A stretch of DNA of 64,000 nt from Nemopilema nomurai (lineage: Eukaryota; Cnidaria; Scyphozoa; Rhizostomeae; Rhizostomatidae), in NCBI GenBank assembly GCA_003864495.1, contig ML133433.1, positions 86,722-150,721 on the forward strand, given 5' to 3'. Below, piece by piece: positions 53,701 to 64,000 of this stretch. A model generated the notes under the pieces. That model ran no database searches, was not told the origin of the DNA, and saw only the letters and a program-made list of their open reading frames with translations. The translations under genes were made by a program, and so were the position numbers. The number at the start of each line of letters is the position of its first letter. Position 1 is the stretch's first letter.

Positions 53701-56700
53701 CACAGATCTGAAGATCGCGAAACGGCCAAATCGGTTCATATAGATTCAGTCCAATCTAACAAAGAAAAAGAATCCAGTATCCAAACTAAAGAAGCCCTTT
53801 GTCTGTGTGGTGCTAGCTGGGAAATAATTGTTGGCCTATTCGCGGATGCTTTTAGAAGTAGCAATTCAACCCAGTGCCAAAGATTACCTCTATTTGCTGC
53901 TTCAGTGCTGCCTCTAGTCGGGCGTACAATTCCCTGGCGTCTGACGTCATAGAGGTTGCCGAGGTGTCCTGAATCGCAACTGACTGAATCGCCGAATCAT
54001 CTTCCGCCACCCGAGGAACACTTTTCTCTTTCTTTTTTAAGCTTGGTACCTGAAATTTAAGCAGCGATTAAATGAAAAAAATGACGAAAGATCGGAGCCA
54101 AAGTTAGAAAAACAAAGTTATGTGCTAAAATGACAAATTAAGTTTAGAGCTTAAAAGACAAAAAAAGAAAATTTAAAGCAAAATGACAGACAACAAAGTT
54201 TAGAGCCAAAATGGCAAAAACCAAGTACAGAACCTTAAGGGCGAAAACAGAATTCAAAATAAAATTGCCGAGGCAAAAATTCAGCATTGTTTAATATAAT
54301 AAACCAGATAATCATTGCCTATACAGGAAAGAATTGATCGATGGAAAGAGGTAGAAAGTATTGCCTACGATAACTCACAGTTGTGATATCCACACGAAGG
54401 CCACTCTGGGCAGCAACAATCATTTCGTCCATGCCCTGAGAGGAAAACACCCAGGATTACACTTTGCACCTTACTGTTATAGGTCAGGCCGAATGGCAAC
54501 GGTGAAATAATGAAGTATTGTTGACATTTTTAAAAACTGCAAAAATACTGCAAAGTTAATCCTATAACGCGCACAAAAAGTGTCTCTTTAGCCTACATGA
54601 AAGAAATGATGGATGAAATTGATTTTATGATATATTTGCGACTATTAACGTTGGCATATATACAACTGCGCAATATGCCGGCTTTTAATATATTTTTTCG
54701 TTTTCAATCTCTATTACTTATTTTATCTCCAAATGATTATTTCTGAGAATAAAGAATTTCCCAATAGCAAGAAAAGGTGGAAAGCATTTTCTGCATAATT
54801 GGAAAAAATTTTCGTAGTATGCGAACAGTGGAAAATCTCAAACAAAGTTGACACAATAAACAACCAGCGCGGATTGACAAACACTTGAAAATTGTCAGAG
54901 GATGGCAAGAATGGTTGTTTAATGGCGAATCAGCATCCACCTCATACCATCTCTTAGCAAACTGTTTCTTACTATTGTGAGGTTTTGTACCACAAAAATT
55001 GAAAATAACCTTTGATTTCCGCAGGCAGTCTTTAGCCAGCTCAAGATCCCCCTCCTTTTTGGCTTGTAAAGCTGCAATCTTGAACTCCTTCTGCCTAGTC
55101 AGGAGGAATTGCAACTCTTTCTGATTACGGCTCAAAGTTTCAGCACTGCCAGCGTTAACCTCCATCTGAGGCTGCGCGAAAGAGAGGATTTGGATGAGCG
55201 CATTGCTACCGACAAAGTGGTGGTCAGAAGATGAATTTCCAAGACGGAAAATGTCAATAATCTGTTTACACAAGTTTTCAGTACTACAAAAGGAAACAGC
55301 TTTGAAGTGAATTAATGAATATCAAAGCAAAACAATTATCATTTAGGTAGATATAAGATAAGTAATAAATAACTTCATCATGAGTTGCTTAAAACGTTAA
55401 GAGTAAACTTTACAAAATATTGTGCATGTGGGTTCGGCTCCTTCTCTGTAAGACGAAGTTGGTTTTATCTATATTTTTATTCAAACCTTTTTAATGAAGT
55501 AACTGTTATCTAAAAGCATTCGAAAATGTTTGAAGCTGTCAGATTTTGACAGATAACTTGCATATCTCATAAAATCAGTGGGAGCCCAAAAAGTATTCTA
55601 AAAACAGAAACTATTCTGACCTGGTGTGCCTGACTTTGCTGTGGTGGGGCAACAGTGGCGATGGCTGGCGTGGTGGGGGCGGGGGCATTTTGTTCCCCAC
55701 CTTGGTTGGCGGCGCCAGGAACTGGGATGGGCGCATAACCTAAAAGTTGAACGATACAAATGGCGTCTGACGAAAAACTGCATGGTTGAAGCAGGCCATA
55801 TGTCAATAAATAGAACTACTAATCTCTAAAATTCTAATCAGAAAATCGATTCAAAGAAGGAAGTTCCTTGAGCACTGTGAATTACGAAACATGCGTTGAT
55901 CAAGCTTTTACAGTGGTCTGTTTAGCCAGGCAAATAGAAGAATCATGAAGTATTACCAGGTGGAGTTGGGAGTTCATTGTAATCAACAGGTTTGCCCTTC
56001 TTGTGATCCCGAATGGCATCTTGGTATTGCTAAAAGGAAGCGAGATTGCTTACTAACAAATACACACACTTGCGAACCGAAGAGAGTACCCAACAAGAAG
56101 CTTTCAAAGCGTCAAGTGATTCGTTCAGGTATCTAATCACCATACCTGTTTATACCTCTGCAGATACGAGCTTGAATAAATTAGATGATACTTCAAAGAC
56201 TGGGGGCATTATTTCAAAATGGGGACTGTTATAAGGGGTTAATTAAGGGTGGTCAATTCAAATATTTACCGTACTGTGTAACAAAACAAATGGTAAATGG
56301 TTGGAAATTCATAAACATGGAATCGCACCGCACCTTTGCGATTCTTCCCATCCGGCGCGCCTTGCTTCCGTTTCCCTCCGTCTTCGCTTTCTCAGCTGCC
56401 TGGTTGTACTTCTCCAGTCTCTGCTCCAGTGCCTCCAGAATGGTTTTTGGCTCGGGGGGTAATCCAGGGTCTTCAGAGGACGAGGCTGCTTCCCCTGCGC
56501 TTGAGGACGAAGGGCCAGGGGTGGGCTCTAATTGTGGAGCAGTTGTGGGGCAGTGGGGGGGGCTCAGCTAAGGATTGGGGGCTTGCTAGGTAAAAACATT
56601 GGCGGGCTAAATCACCTAGACATGACAAAGGTTTAATTAAATCGAAAATAAAATTGCATAAGGTCTGAATTGCTTTGGTTTGAAACAGCACACAAACTTT

Positions 56701-59700
56701 AAACGAAATCCTAAGAAATAGGATGAGAAAGGGTTTTTTGTATGAGTGCTCGAGGCCCCAAGGTAGAGAAGGGTAGTAAGTATCATCACCGAACGATGAT
56801 TGCCTGTTTCGAATAGCTCATATCAAAGCATTTGCTCTAGAAGCTTAACATTGACATTCCAGAACATGGTCTTATCAATGGCTGCAAAGTACATTGGAAA
56901 CTGTTAACTTCGAGTTTACAAATACTTGAGCAAAAAAGAGTAATGTGAAATTACATTTAAATTGGTCTGGAGGTGGTGGAAGCTTGGATAGATCGATGTC
57001 TTGGCCGTTTTCAAGGGCATTGATCACTGGGTCGAATTGCTACGACAAAAATATTAGTTTTATTTTAGAGCAAGAAAAATATGTTTTATTAGAGCAAAAA
57101 TATTAGTTTTATGTTAGAGCAAAAACATACTTTTGGACATAAACGTTTAAATAGCTTCAATATTTCTATGAACAAAATCCACATTTTTCCTTCAAAATAG
57201 TTGCTCAGAATTTTTTTATTTGGATAAAGAGAATATATTGCAAGGTAGTTCTTAAAATTGCATGGTGTGAATCGAAAAGCAAAGTTACCTTGAATACAGA
57301 AAGCAAGTGTTTTGCAGCGGCCACATCTCCTTCACGCTTTTTTGTCAGGGCAGCAGTTTTGTATTGATCTCTTCTGGTCTTGAGCATGCTTAAAGTTTCA
57401 GTGGCTTGATTGCTTGGTTGAGTCTACATAACAAAAATGCAACAGATAATTAAAAAACGGGCAAAATTTGTCAGCTTGTTAACTATACGAAACCATAAAT
57501 TCTTACAAAAATTCTGCCAAGAGGCAATTCTATAGATTTCTCCTTTGTTGAACAAAATTTACAAAAAGCTACATTCATCATACCTTTGCAGGCTCATGAG
57601 TAGTAGGGACAGGCACTGGCATTTTTGGTTCTTCTAAAAAGTCAAAAATTTTCTTTTAAATGAAATAACAAAAAGAAACCCATCCTTGATTTTGATTCAA
57701 GAATAATTTTCCGTTTTTCTGATTTTCCTCTTAATTTTCAGTTTAGCATCTGATGATATAATAAACACTGTTATGCTAGTTTCTTCAAATCCTACTCATA
57801 AATACTGATATTATATAAATAGGATTAGAGATAAATTAGACAGTTAGAACAATAGGTATAACATTACATAAAAAATATTAAATGAAATTAAATAGCTATA
57901 TCGTTAACCTTTGACTTCTAAATTTGCAACTGTAGGTTGTACAGTTTCTGAGGGTAGTGTTGGCTCTGAAGATGGGGTATGGGCACCTGAGCTACCCTTA
58001 ACAACCACAGGGGGAGGAACATCATCCTCTTTAACTGCTTTGCCAGCTCTTGCCTCTTTTTGTAGTCGTTGCAGCTCCTAAAATTATAAGTAGTAAATCA
58101 AAGATTTATCAGAGTGCCTGCTATCTTCAAGCAAAACTTGGATGGAAAAATGATGCTGAAATCTTAAAAGGTAAGGTCAAACAGCTACAAAGTAAAATAT
58201 TGCACCTTTTAATATTCAGAATATTGGAGAAGAAAGGCTCACTTAAGTTGAAGGGAAACAGTCTTCATCAAACCAAACAATTACTGGAAAGCTTGGAAAT
58301 TAAAGCAATAAAATAAAAATATCTTAAGGCATTTCTTTACCCTAGAGTATTTTGTTACTTCACATTCAAGTACAAAGTTGTATATTCAATGTTGGGTTCT
58401 TGCCCTTTCTGAATTGGCCCTTACCTTTAAACCTCTTTCAAGCCTTCTCACTTTAGATGATGCACCTTCTGCCTTAGCGTTTGCAACTGCCTGCTTATAC
58501 ATTTCTATCCTTTCACTTATCACCAATGCCATTCCTGATTCTTCTGACTTGGGCTGTGCCTTGTTAATCGAATAAATCATTAGAGCTTTAGAAAAGCATG
58601 CTCATTAATCAAGCCTAGCATCAATAGATCTGATATCAACTGTTTGCTCTGATAATGTCTTAAAGCAAATCTTGGATGTTAATCATCACAAATTCTCAAA
58701 GAAAACACTTGTCTCCATTCAATAAACTCCATAAACATGTATAAAAACAATATTTCAAAGCCTTAAAACAGAGGATGAGCTGTTAGTTTCTTAATTTTTT
58801 AAATTTCTTGAAGTGCACATTTCCCTTCCTAACATATTCTGCTTGTGTGTCTATCAGCAACCTTGATTTCCATAACATTTGAATTTTAATAGTAATCTTA
58901 CAAAGAGAACTAAGTTTCAAATAAACATCTTCAACAAAGCAAGAAATCTTCAACTTTAAGGAACTTGAAGCTTTGTAGAAAAATGCTAGCGTTGTAATTT
59001 CTGTGCACCTTTGGGGGAGATTTAGGCTTCTCTCTCTCTGCCATTTCTGTATCTTCATCTCCATCTGAAACCAGTTCATTCAATTCATCCTGTCAAAATA
59101 AATTTCTTAATAGCTTTAGAAGGCTTTATAAAATCTACAAGAATCAACAGAGGTGAAATTAAGCGAAAATATTTAATTCAAAGTTAAAGATTTGGTCAAA
59201 GTTGGTTGAATTACTCAGGAAACTATTTAAACGAAAAATAACAAGCAAAAGCAACAACTTAAAGCTTACCAGAAGATCTTCATCATCTAGGTCACCATCT
59301 GATATGTCATCATGATCTATGTCTTTTAAACTTGCACTTGCTAGTTGTTGAATTTGGTCAATAGACATCAAATTTTCTACAAATAAAAATAAAATAATAT
59401 ACAAACTGCATATGCTATAGATATCTAAAACGATAACAAAATTACTATTTGGTAGCTTGCTCTGAAAACTTCATCACAATTTGTGTTCAAAATTACCATC
59501 TTTCTTTTGAGGCTTCTTCTTCTGCACAGATCTCCCTTGCAATGCTGCTAGCTCGGCTTCCAAACTTTCATCATCATCGTCATCATCCTCTTGAGGCATC
59601 CCAAGACCAAACTTGCAAATAAAAATAGCAACCTAAGCATCCAAAATTTTCCAAAATTCTAATGAATTAAACTTCTCCCATGTAGCCAGAAAATCATCAA

Positions 59701-59974
59701 TTATTAAATTAGGAATTTTCGAGCCTCTTTAACTTGCCGAACCTTTCTTGGCTGTAAACTTATTTTCAAAAAGCAAATCGCAGGCAAATATATATATAGC
59801 AACAACGCCTTCTAAACGACATGTCAACAGGATCAATTGACGACTGTTGCAACAACTTTTCGATCCATTGCAACGTCTTTAACAGTTTTAATCAAATATA
59901 CCATCTTCATAAAATCATCGTTGTTTCCCTTGTTTTCTCTCTTTAGTGTCTTTCCCCTTTTTGCTTCCAAACAT
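44752..59974 (-). CDS. CC2D1: CC2D1A/B orthologue (Lgd family), DM14 and C2 protein
   Basis: Lgd/CC2D1 proteins bind the ESCRT-III subunit CHMP4/Shrub and act in endosomal sorting. Exons: 59902-59974, 59497-59611, 59270-59376, 59009-59089, 58425-58559, 57909-58077, 57584-57633, 57289-57423, 56955-57039, 56334-56567, 55957-56029, 55621-55739, 55010-55165, 54379-54435, 53888-54049, 51756-51814, 51396-51512, 50968-51041, 50443-50498, 50147-50198, 49455-49554, 49258-49348, 48459-48602, 47980-48041, 46202-46253, 45545-45662, 45029-45111, 44752-44799; about 935 residues (human CC2D1A 951). DM14 repeats: RIEMYKQAVANAKAEG, RDQYKTAALTKKREGD, LEKYNQAAEKAKTEGN, QKEFKIAALQAKKEGD. C2 pieces: YVTYEFPFPS, EFNQSFKVSVDRQ, GFLKSDKALGQAQIKME, GGKMEVILKLREPL. 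C-terminal helices: ALEYMKQLKTGIDAEKKK. Exon 1 is ambiguous: start MFGSKKGKDTKERK is in a different frame from its end (DDFMKM), suggesting a one-base indel or a start at 59910. Exon 10 also needs one base changed in a run of eight C. Confidence 0.95.
45340..45420 (+). repeat. G-run cluster (possible quadruplex) in a CC2D1 intron
   Basis: At least five runs of four or more G lie within about 80 bp on the plus strand, including ttttggggaaggggcg and gttgggggaatg. Local composition is far more G-rich than the surroundings. Quadruplex formation is inferred from the run pattern only. Confidence 0.45.
47916..47966. repeat. AAT/GAT trinucleotide microsatellite
   Basis: A run of ataataataa units with interspersed gat lies 14 bp beyond the donor of the CC2D1 exon at 47980-48041. 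Confidence 0.9.
49557..50146. repeat. 216-bp tandem repeat filling a CC2D1 intron
   Basis: Units begin near 49558, 49774 and 49990 (gaagaatgatacagaagctg and variants). The last is incomplete. A shorter echo of atgaatctggatta recurs within each unit. The array runs from the acceptor of exon 49455-49554 to the donor of exon 50147-50198, so it makes up essentially the entire intron. Confidence 0.85.
50553..50900 (+). pseudogene. Remnant of a retroelement-type ORF in a CC2D1 intron
   Basis: A 115-codon plus-strand frame in the intron between the CC2D1 exons at 50443-50498 and 50968-51041. Its middle reads WIRTKLSFALLRNAILCIRG followed by SRNRR. That matches, from memory, a C-terminal segment repeated many times in cnidarian and other invertebrate transposon-derived proteins, typically close to the stop codon. 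The region before it (LGMIVVVMEKQLLNDHFKK) fits the same context but degraded. There is no polymerase domain and no splice-supported start, so this is probably a truncated insertion rather than a gene. Confidence 0.45.
52517..53392 (+). CDS. Small coiled-coil protein nested antisense in a CC2D1 intron
   Basis: Two plus-strand exons, 52517-52574 and 53039-53392, join in phase 0 across a GTGAGT...CGTAG intron. They give IIEEMHMKYESMRDLYETR followed by IDELRSENVEIASKIEVDDD and a highly charged helical segment (DEIKTERAKEVEEAQKEEKD) to a stop at 53392. At least one further upstream exon is needed unless translation starts at the Met at 52532; a TATA-like ttataaaag sits near 52200. The exons fall in the 2-kb intron between the CC2D1 exons at 51756-51814 and 53888-54049, on the opposite strand. 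I do not recognise the protein; a coiled coil is the only property visible. Confidence 0.5.
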
Positions 59975-60400
59975 CTTTTTATTTTATAATTTCACAAACA
60001 GTGAAGCACCCTTTCGGCTTGTCCTGAAGAATGTAACCTTGACTTGAAGTGAGCCTCGTAATCATTCCGTAACCATCGAATGACGTAATGAAACTGGGCA
60101 CTAGCAAAAAGCGCGGGAAATTCAATGACGAGTTCAAATCAGAGAAAATAACAAAGGTATTTCAAAAAGGATCTAATTTACTATTTCATATTCAATTTTA
60201 AAGCCCTTTAAGGCATACATAATTAGCTCGATTCTAACTAAACTATTTAAAGGAACTAACTGTCAAAAATTGAACTTCATAGGAAGAAAAACTACATTTA
60301 TCCTCAATACTTCGTACTTCCTAATTCTTTGTCTCTCGTCAATTTCAAGCACATCTTAATTCAATATGTTTCACATCCTTCAGAGCTTAGAAGGAGAAAA
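59975..60400. promoter_or_regulatory. Divergent promoter interval between CC2D1 and SPO11
   Basis: Only about 430 bp separates the CC2D1 start region (minus) from the proposed SPO11 start codon at 60401 (plus), so the two genes probably share a bidirectional promoter. No TATA box or named factor site stands out. Confidence 0.45.
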
Positions 60401-63400
60401 ATGTCAGTGACTTGTAAACTGAGTGAAGGTTTTTGGCAGAGGTTAATGGACTTAAGAGACAATCTGGTTGCCATAGACGAGTCGAATAAATTCGTTGGTG
60501 CAAAGGAAGGAGGCTCAAACATATTTAAGACTCAAAAGTCCATCACCAGGTTGGAAACGTCAGTGAACTAAAAAACATACCATTCTCTCCAACTCTCTTC
60601 TTAAAGTCAAATGGGAACTTGTTTGATTCAAATGTTTTCTTGATCCTTGTTCAATGTTCCAAATGCTCTTTGATATATTCATTTAATGTTAAGTTCTAAA
60701 CTGTTCAATACTTTTACCCTGTGTGGTGTGAGTTTTCAACTCAAATTTGAATGAAGAGATGCATTCAGATATTAATAATGCTTCTTTGCATAGAGAGGAG
60801 ATCTTGACGAAAATTGAATGTTTAGTGGAAAGTATGCTTGGAGATCTCACTAATGGAAGGCCAATGAAATTTGTGTTTAATAAACGCGGATATGCCACAA
60901 ATACGAGGTAAAGCTAGCTCAATTGTGCTAAATTTACATATTTTTATAATTACTAAAAACTCTTCAAAAGTCTTAGGAAAATGAAAAACAAAGAAACGCA
61001 TTTGTGTTCCTTAGGTATGTTAGAACTTGTGAAAAAAATCAGAAATGTAGGCATGTAGTTTTATTGGAATAGCTGCAATGTGTTTTCCTATCTTTCATAC
61101 CACTTGATTGGTTTCTAATATCTTTAAGCCACCACAATAAGCAGTCAGTTTTAATTTATAACGAAAAAGGTTTCTAAGCTTTAACAGGACATGGTGATTC
61201 AAATTTGTCTGTCTTGCATTTTAAGATTCAACCATCGGGTTGGACTTCAGATGGAAGGAGATGCCCAGATGACTGTTGTCTCTTTAGAAAAGGAAAATTC
61301 ACTGAACAAGTTTGGTATGAGTTTACGATCTTTTATGATTATAAATAATGTCACGATGAGAATTCATTTACTCTACATTGCACTTATATGCTGAAGACAT
61401 GAGACATATTTGAGCCCGGTGGGGACTGGCCCTGGTGGCCAAGTGGGAATTGCCATACAGAATTATAAAAATGGGCCTAAAGCCAAGCATGTAAGCTTTG
61501 CAACCTGTTTCGAAACCATGGCTATCACGTATAGACTTAAAATTTTTCCCATTTTCCCATTTAGCGCAACGATAGACGTTAGGCCACATATTGTTTGCAT
61601 TATTGATTGCTTAGATCCCTGTGTTCTCTTGCAGCTGTTATGCTGAAAGCATTGTCCCTCTGTTACCAGCTCCTTCAGTCTAACAGCTACACAACTAAAA
61701 GGTAGGAGCTGTTGTTTTACACTCCTGTCTAAGTGCTGTTTGCTTTAAATAAAATTCAAATGCAATCAAATAGCATTGGCAAAATTTTCCCAGAACCGCA
61801 AGTTCGACACTAAACTATCAATCAAAAATTTGGAACAATTCTAGTTCGACGCCAAACCTTGATGAATACTGCTTGGAAAAGACCGAAAACTTCTAATAAT
61901 TTCCTAACCACGATGGAAATCAGCAGAATCAATTATTGTTTGGGCTAAATCAATAAAGATAATTGGGTAGGCTTTCTTCCAAGAAATTTTCTTTAATTGC
62001 ATGTCATTACCAAGAGATATATAAGCTACTAAGTGGCATACAAGACACTTCTGAGAAGCCTGTTGGTCTAACTCTCTTCTGAGAAGCCTTTGGCACTACC
62101 ACCACTCTCACACAAAACTCTCATAAAACATGCTTTATGTGCCTGAACAGGCCTGCTTGTGTGGCGTCCATTTTACAGCGCTTTGGAAATAGATCTACAA
62201 TTTTCGCAGGGACTTATACTACATGGACAAAAATCTCTTTAGCACACAGCAAGTGGTGGATGAGGCATTCAATGACATTGCGTGCATGCTGCAAGTTCCA
62301 AGAAACTCTCTGCACGTGGTAGTTATTCTATAATCAGAAATTGCATTGAATACTTACATAGGGCTGCTTCTAATGTCAGCGGAGTTCTTCATAATATACA
62401 TATTTCAAGAGTGAGTTGCAAGAAGCACGAATTCGTTACACTACAGATCTAATAAAAGAAATGGCTTCCCAAAATATAGCGAAGGCACAGTACGTGATCG
62501 AAGATATAGATATAGTGATAGTGAAGATATGGTTAATTGTTATGTCTGGGAGTCAAAATCACAATACGATTTCTGTTACGCTACATGAAAGGGATGAGGG
62601 AGGGAGAGCTGTTATAGGACTCCAGGGTCGTAGAGGAAATATCTATTGGTACATTTGCTTTGATTGTGGATATGATAAATAATTTGTTAACTGGTGTTGA
62701 TACAATATAATTTTTTACTTTTTAGCTTGCATCTCCAAAGGGTATGTCGGTCAACAATTTTCAGAGAAATTTACACTTTTAATGCAACATACATATCCAA
62801 ATTAGTATGCAATCTAGTGTTCATGATTTTGAGAAAATCACCAAGCAAAAACTATCATTGCAACAGGGTTTTCAGATGTAACTCGAGCAGTATACCAATA
62901 ACCTTCCAAGCGTTTCACTTCATAACTATTGACTATTGATTTTAGCATTCTCTAGTGGTCATTAATAGAGTGGCAGTACATCGTCAATGCCTGTTGAACT
63001 TACTAGCATTCTTCTATTTTCTTAAAGGCATTGTAGTTGGAAACCTCGTTTACAAGGATGAAGAAGACAACTACATTGACTGCAGTCAAAGTAAAATGGT
63101 TAGTTCACTTCTCATCCAAAACGGCTCGACTTCAAGTATCTGGTTTTGGAAACAAAATGCTAAATTCTGTTTAAAATGGATCGATAATCAACGGACAGTG
63201 TTGCCTTTGAAATCTTTCCAAGATCATAAGTGTGCCTTATACATGATGCTCTTTGTAGAACTAGTGTGGAACGTGGGCTATTGATCATACACACATGACA
63301 TAGTATCTCAGAGAGCATTGATTCCTAGCTGGGGATTTCAAGTGGAATCTATTAGAAAAATAATGTTTTCTTAAAACACATACATGACGCAAACCTTGTC

Positions 63401-63577
63401 AATAAATCACCTTCTAAAATAATAGATTGTCCTTGGTAAAATCTTTGCCCCTAGATATTAATAATTTTTCCCACGAAAAGAAACAAAGGCATGCGAGTTC
63501 AATGGTTTATGTTTCTATAAAATTGGTCTCTCTATTTCAGGGTACAATGGTTCCATCTCGGGTCGATGATGTTCACG
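60401..63577 (+). CDS. SPO11: SPO11, 5' part including the catalytic tyrosine
   Basis: SPO11 is the topoisomerase VI A-like transesterase that makes meiotic double-strand breaks. Exons: 60401-~60562 (tentative), ~60733/60750-60907, 61226-61314, 61635-61701, 62210-62318, 62726-62741, 63028-63098, 63541-63577; the gene continues beyond the window. From exon 2 onward the joins keep frame: EEILTKIECLVESMLGDL, HRVGLQMEGD, VMLKALSLCYQLLQSNSYTT, then KRDLYYMDKNLFSTQQVVDE, which holds the tandem tyrosines of the active site. LASPKGIVVGNLVYKDEED and VPSRVDDVHG follow. Exon 6 is a 16-nt microexon supplying LASPK plus one base. The metal-binding Toprim domain (expected after the next intron) is not in the window. 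Exon 1 (MSVTCKLSEGFWQRLMDLR) is plausible by position and resembles the family N terminus only loosely. Confidence 0.92.
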
Positions 63578-64000
63578 GTATCCTTTTATTACTCTGTCTT
63601 TAAGATACTTTCATCCTCAATATAATAATCAATAGCTTTATATACGTGGGTTAAATCAAATTAATATAAATCTTATGTTTTTTCTGATGTGATCATATTT
63701 GGCCCACAAAATAAAAAAACAGCCATAATTTAATCATGATACAAAAAAGAACCAACCAATTTCTCCTTTGTTCATAAAACACAGATTTTAAATAGCAAAT
63801 TAAACAGCTGTGCCTCCCCTTAAGGGAATTCTACAGCTGCTAAAAGACAATCACCCTTGCATCACATCCCACTCATTGCTTATTTATTCACCCTTCGTTG
63901 GCAGGCCAACCCCTTCTCGCCTGCCGCACTCCCACCAAAACAGTGTTGCTCAACTAGTCAGTTGCACTCCGAATTTAGAAAAGTGTTATGACGTTTGATT
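63578..64000 (+). other. SPO11 intron running off the right edge
   Basis: After the donor at 63578 no further SPO11 exon (expected Toprim start, VEKDA-like) is found. The open frame at 63810-63998 has no resemblance to SPO11. Confidence 0.6.

Noticed and set aside
62416..62682. 88-codon plus-strand frame within the SPO11 locus
   Set aside because: It lies in the intron between SPO11 exon 5 and the microexon, out of agreement with the conserved SPO11 sequence, and has no recognisable domain.
1..64000. CRISPR arrays, bacterial operons, ribosome binding sites
   Set aside because: The window is spliced animal DNA; tandem repeats present lack spacer structure.

Overview
The window is intron-rich, AT-rich animal DNA. 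Small exons with conserved splice phases encode proteins that align well with vertebrate orthologues (RCK kinase, FAM91A1, UBE2W, CC2D1, SPO11). Intron size, several miniature inverted-repeat elements, a Penelope-like retroelement carrying hammerhead ribozymes, and retroelement debris suggest an early-branching metazoan, most likely a cnidarian (anthozoan). That placement is inference. Exons were joined by hand from splice signals and frame continuity.

Layout, left to right. Positions 1-362: possible minus-strand exon of a gene running off the left edge. 1144-5330 (-): first six coding exons of a MAK/CILK1 ciliary kinase, with the rest of the catalytic domain not seen. 7634-11848 (-) and 13181-22097 (-): two paralogous five-exon genes for small type I membrane proteins of a family I do not recognise. 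15693-19788: a compound Penelope-like element inside intron 2 of the second paralogue. It has two head-to-head copies, arms of about 1.94 kb, a 172-bp loop, a 12-bp target-site duplication and a hammerhead ribozyme in each arm. 22.1-26.1 kb: gene desert with MITEs. 26140-38615 (-): complete FAM91A1 in 23 exons. 40108-42745 (-): complete UBE2W in 5 exons. 44752-59974 (-): nearly complete CC2D1 (four DM14 repeats, C2 domain, C-terminal helices) in at least 28 exons, with a small plus-strand coiled-coil gene and a retroelement remnant in its introns. 60401-64000 (+): 5' part of SPO11, transcribed divergently from CC2D1 and cut by the right edge before its Toprim domain.

The genes do not form a pathway. 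FAM91A1 (trans-Golgi tether adaptor), CC2D1 (ESCRT-III regulator) and UBE2W (N-terminal ubiquitination) are housekeeping trafficking or ubiquitin genes, MAK/CILK1 is ciliary and SPO11 is meiotic.

The most unusual content is the palindromic Penelope-like element with self-cleaving ribozyme folds plus a decayed solo ribozyme 17 bp from an exon of the first membrane-protein gene, and the undescribed tandem membrane-protein pair. Several conserved exons carry apparent one-base indels, which may be sequence errors and should be kept in mind when reading the gene models.
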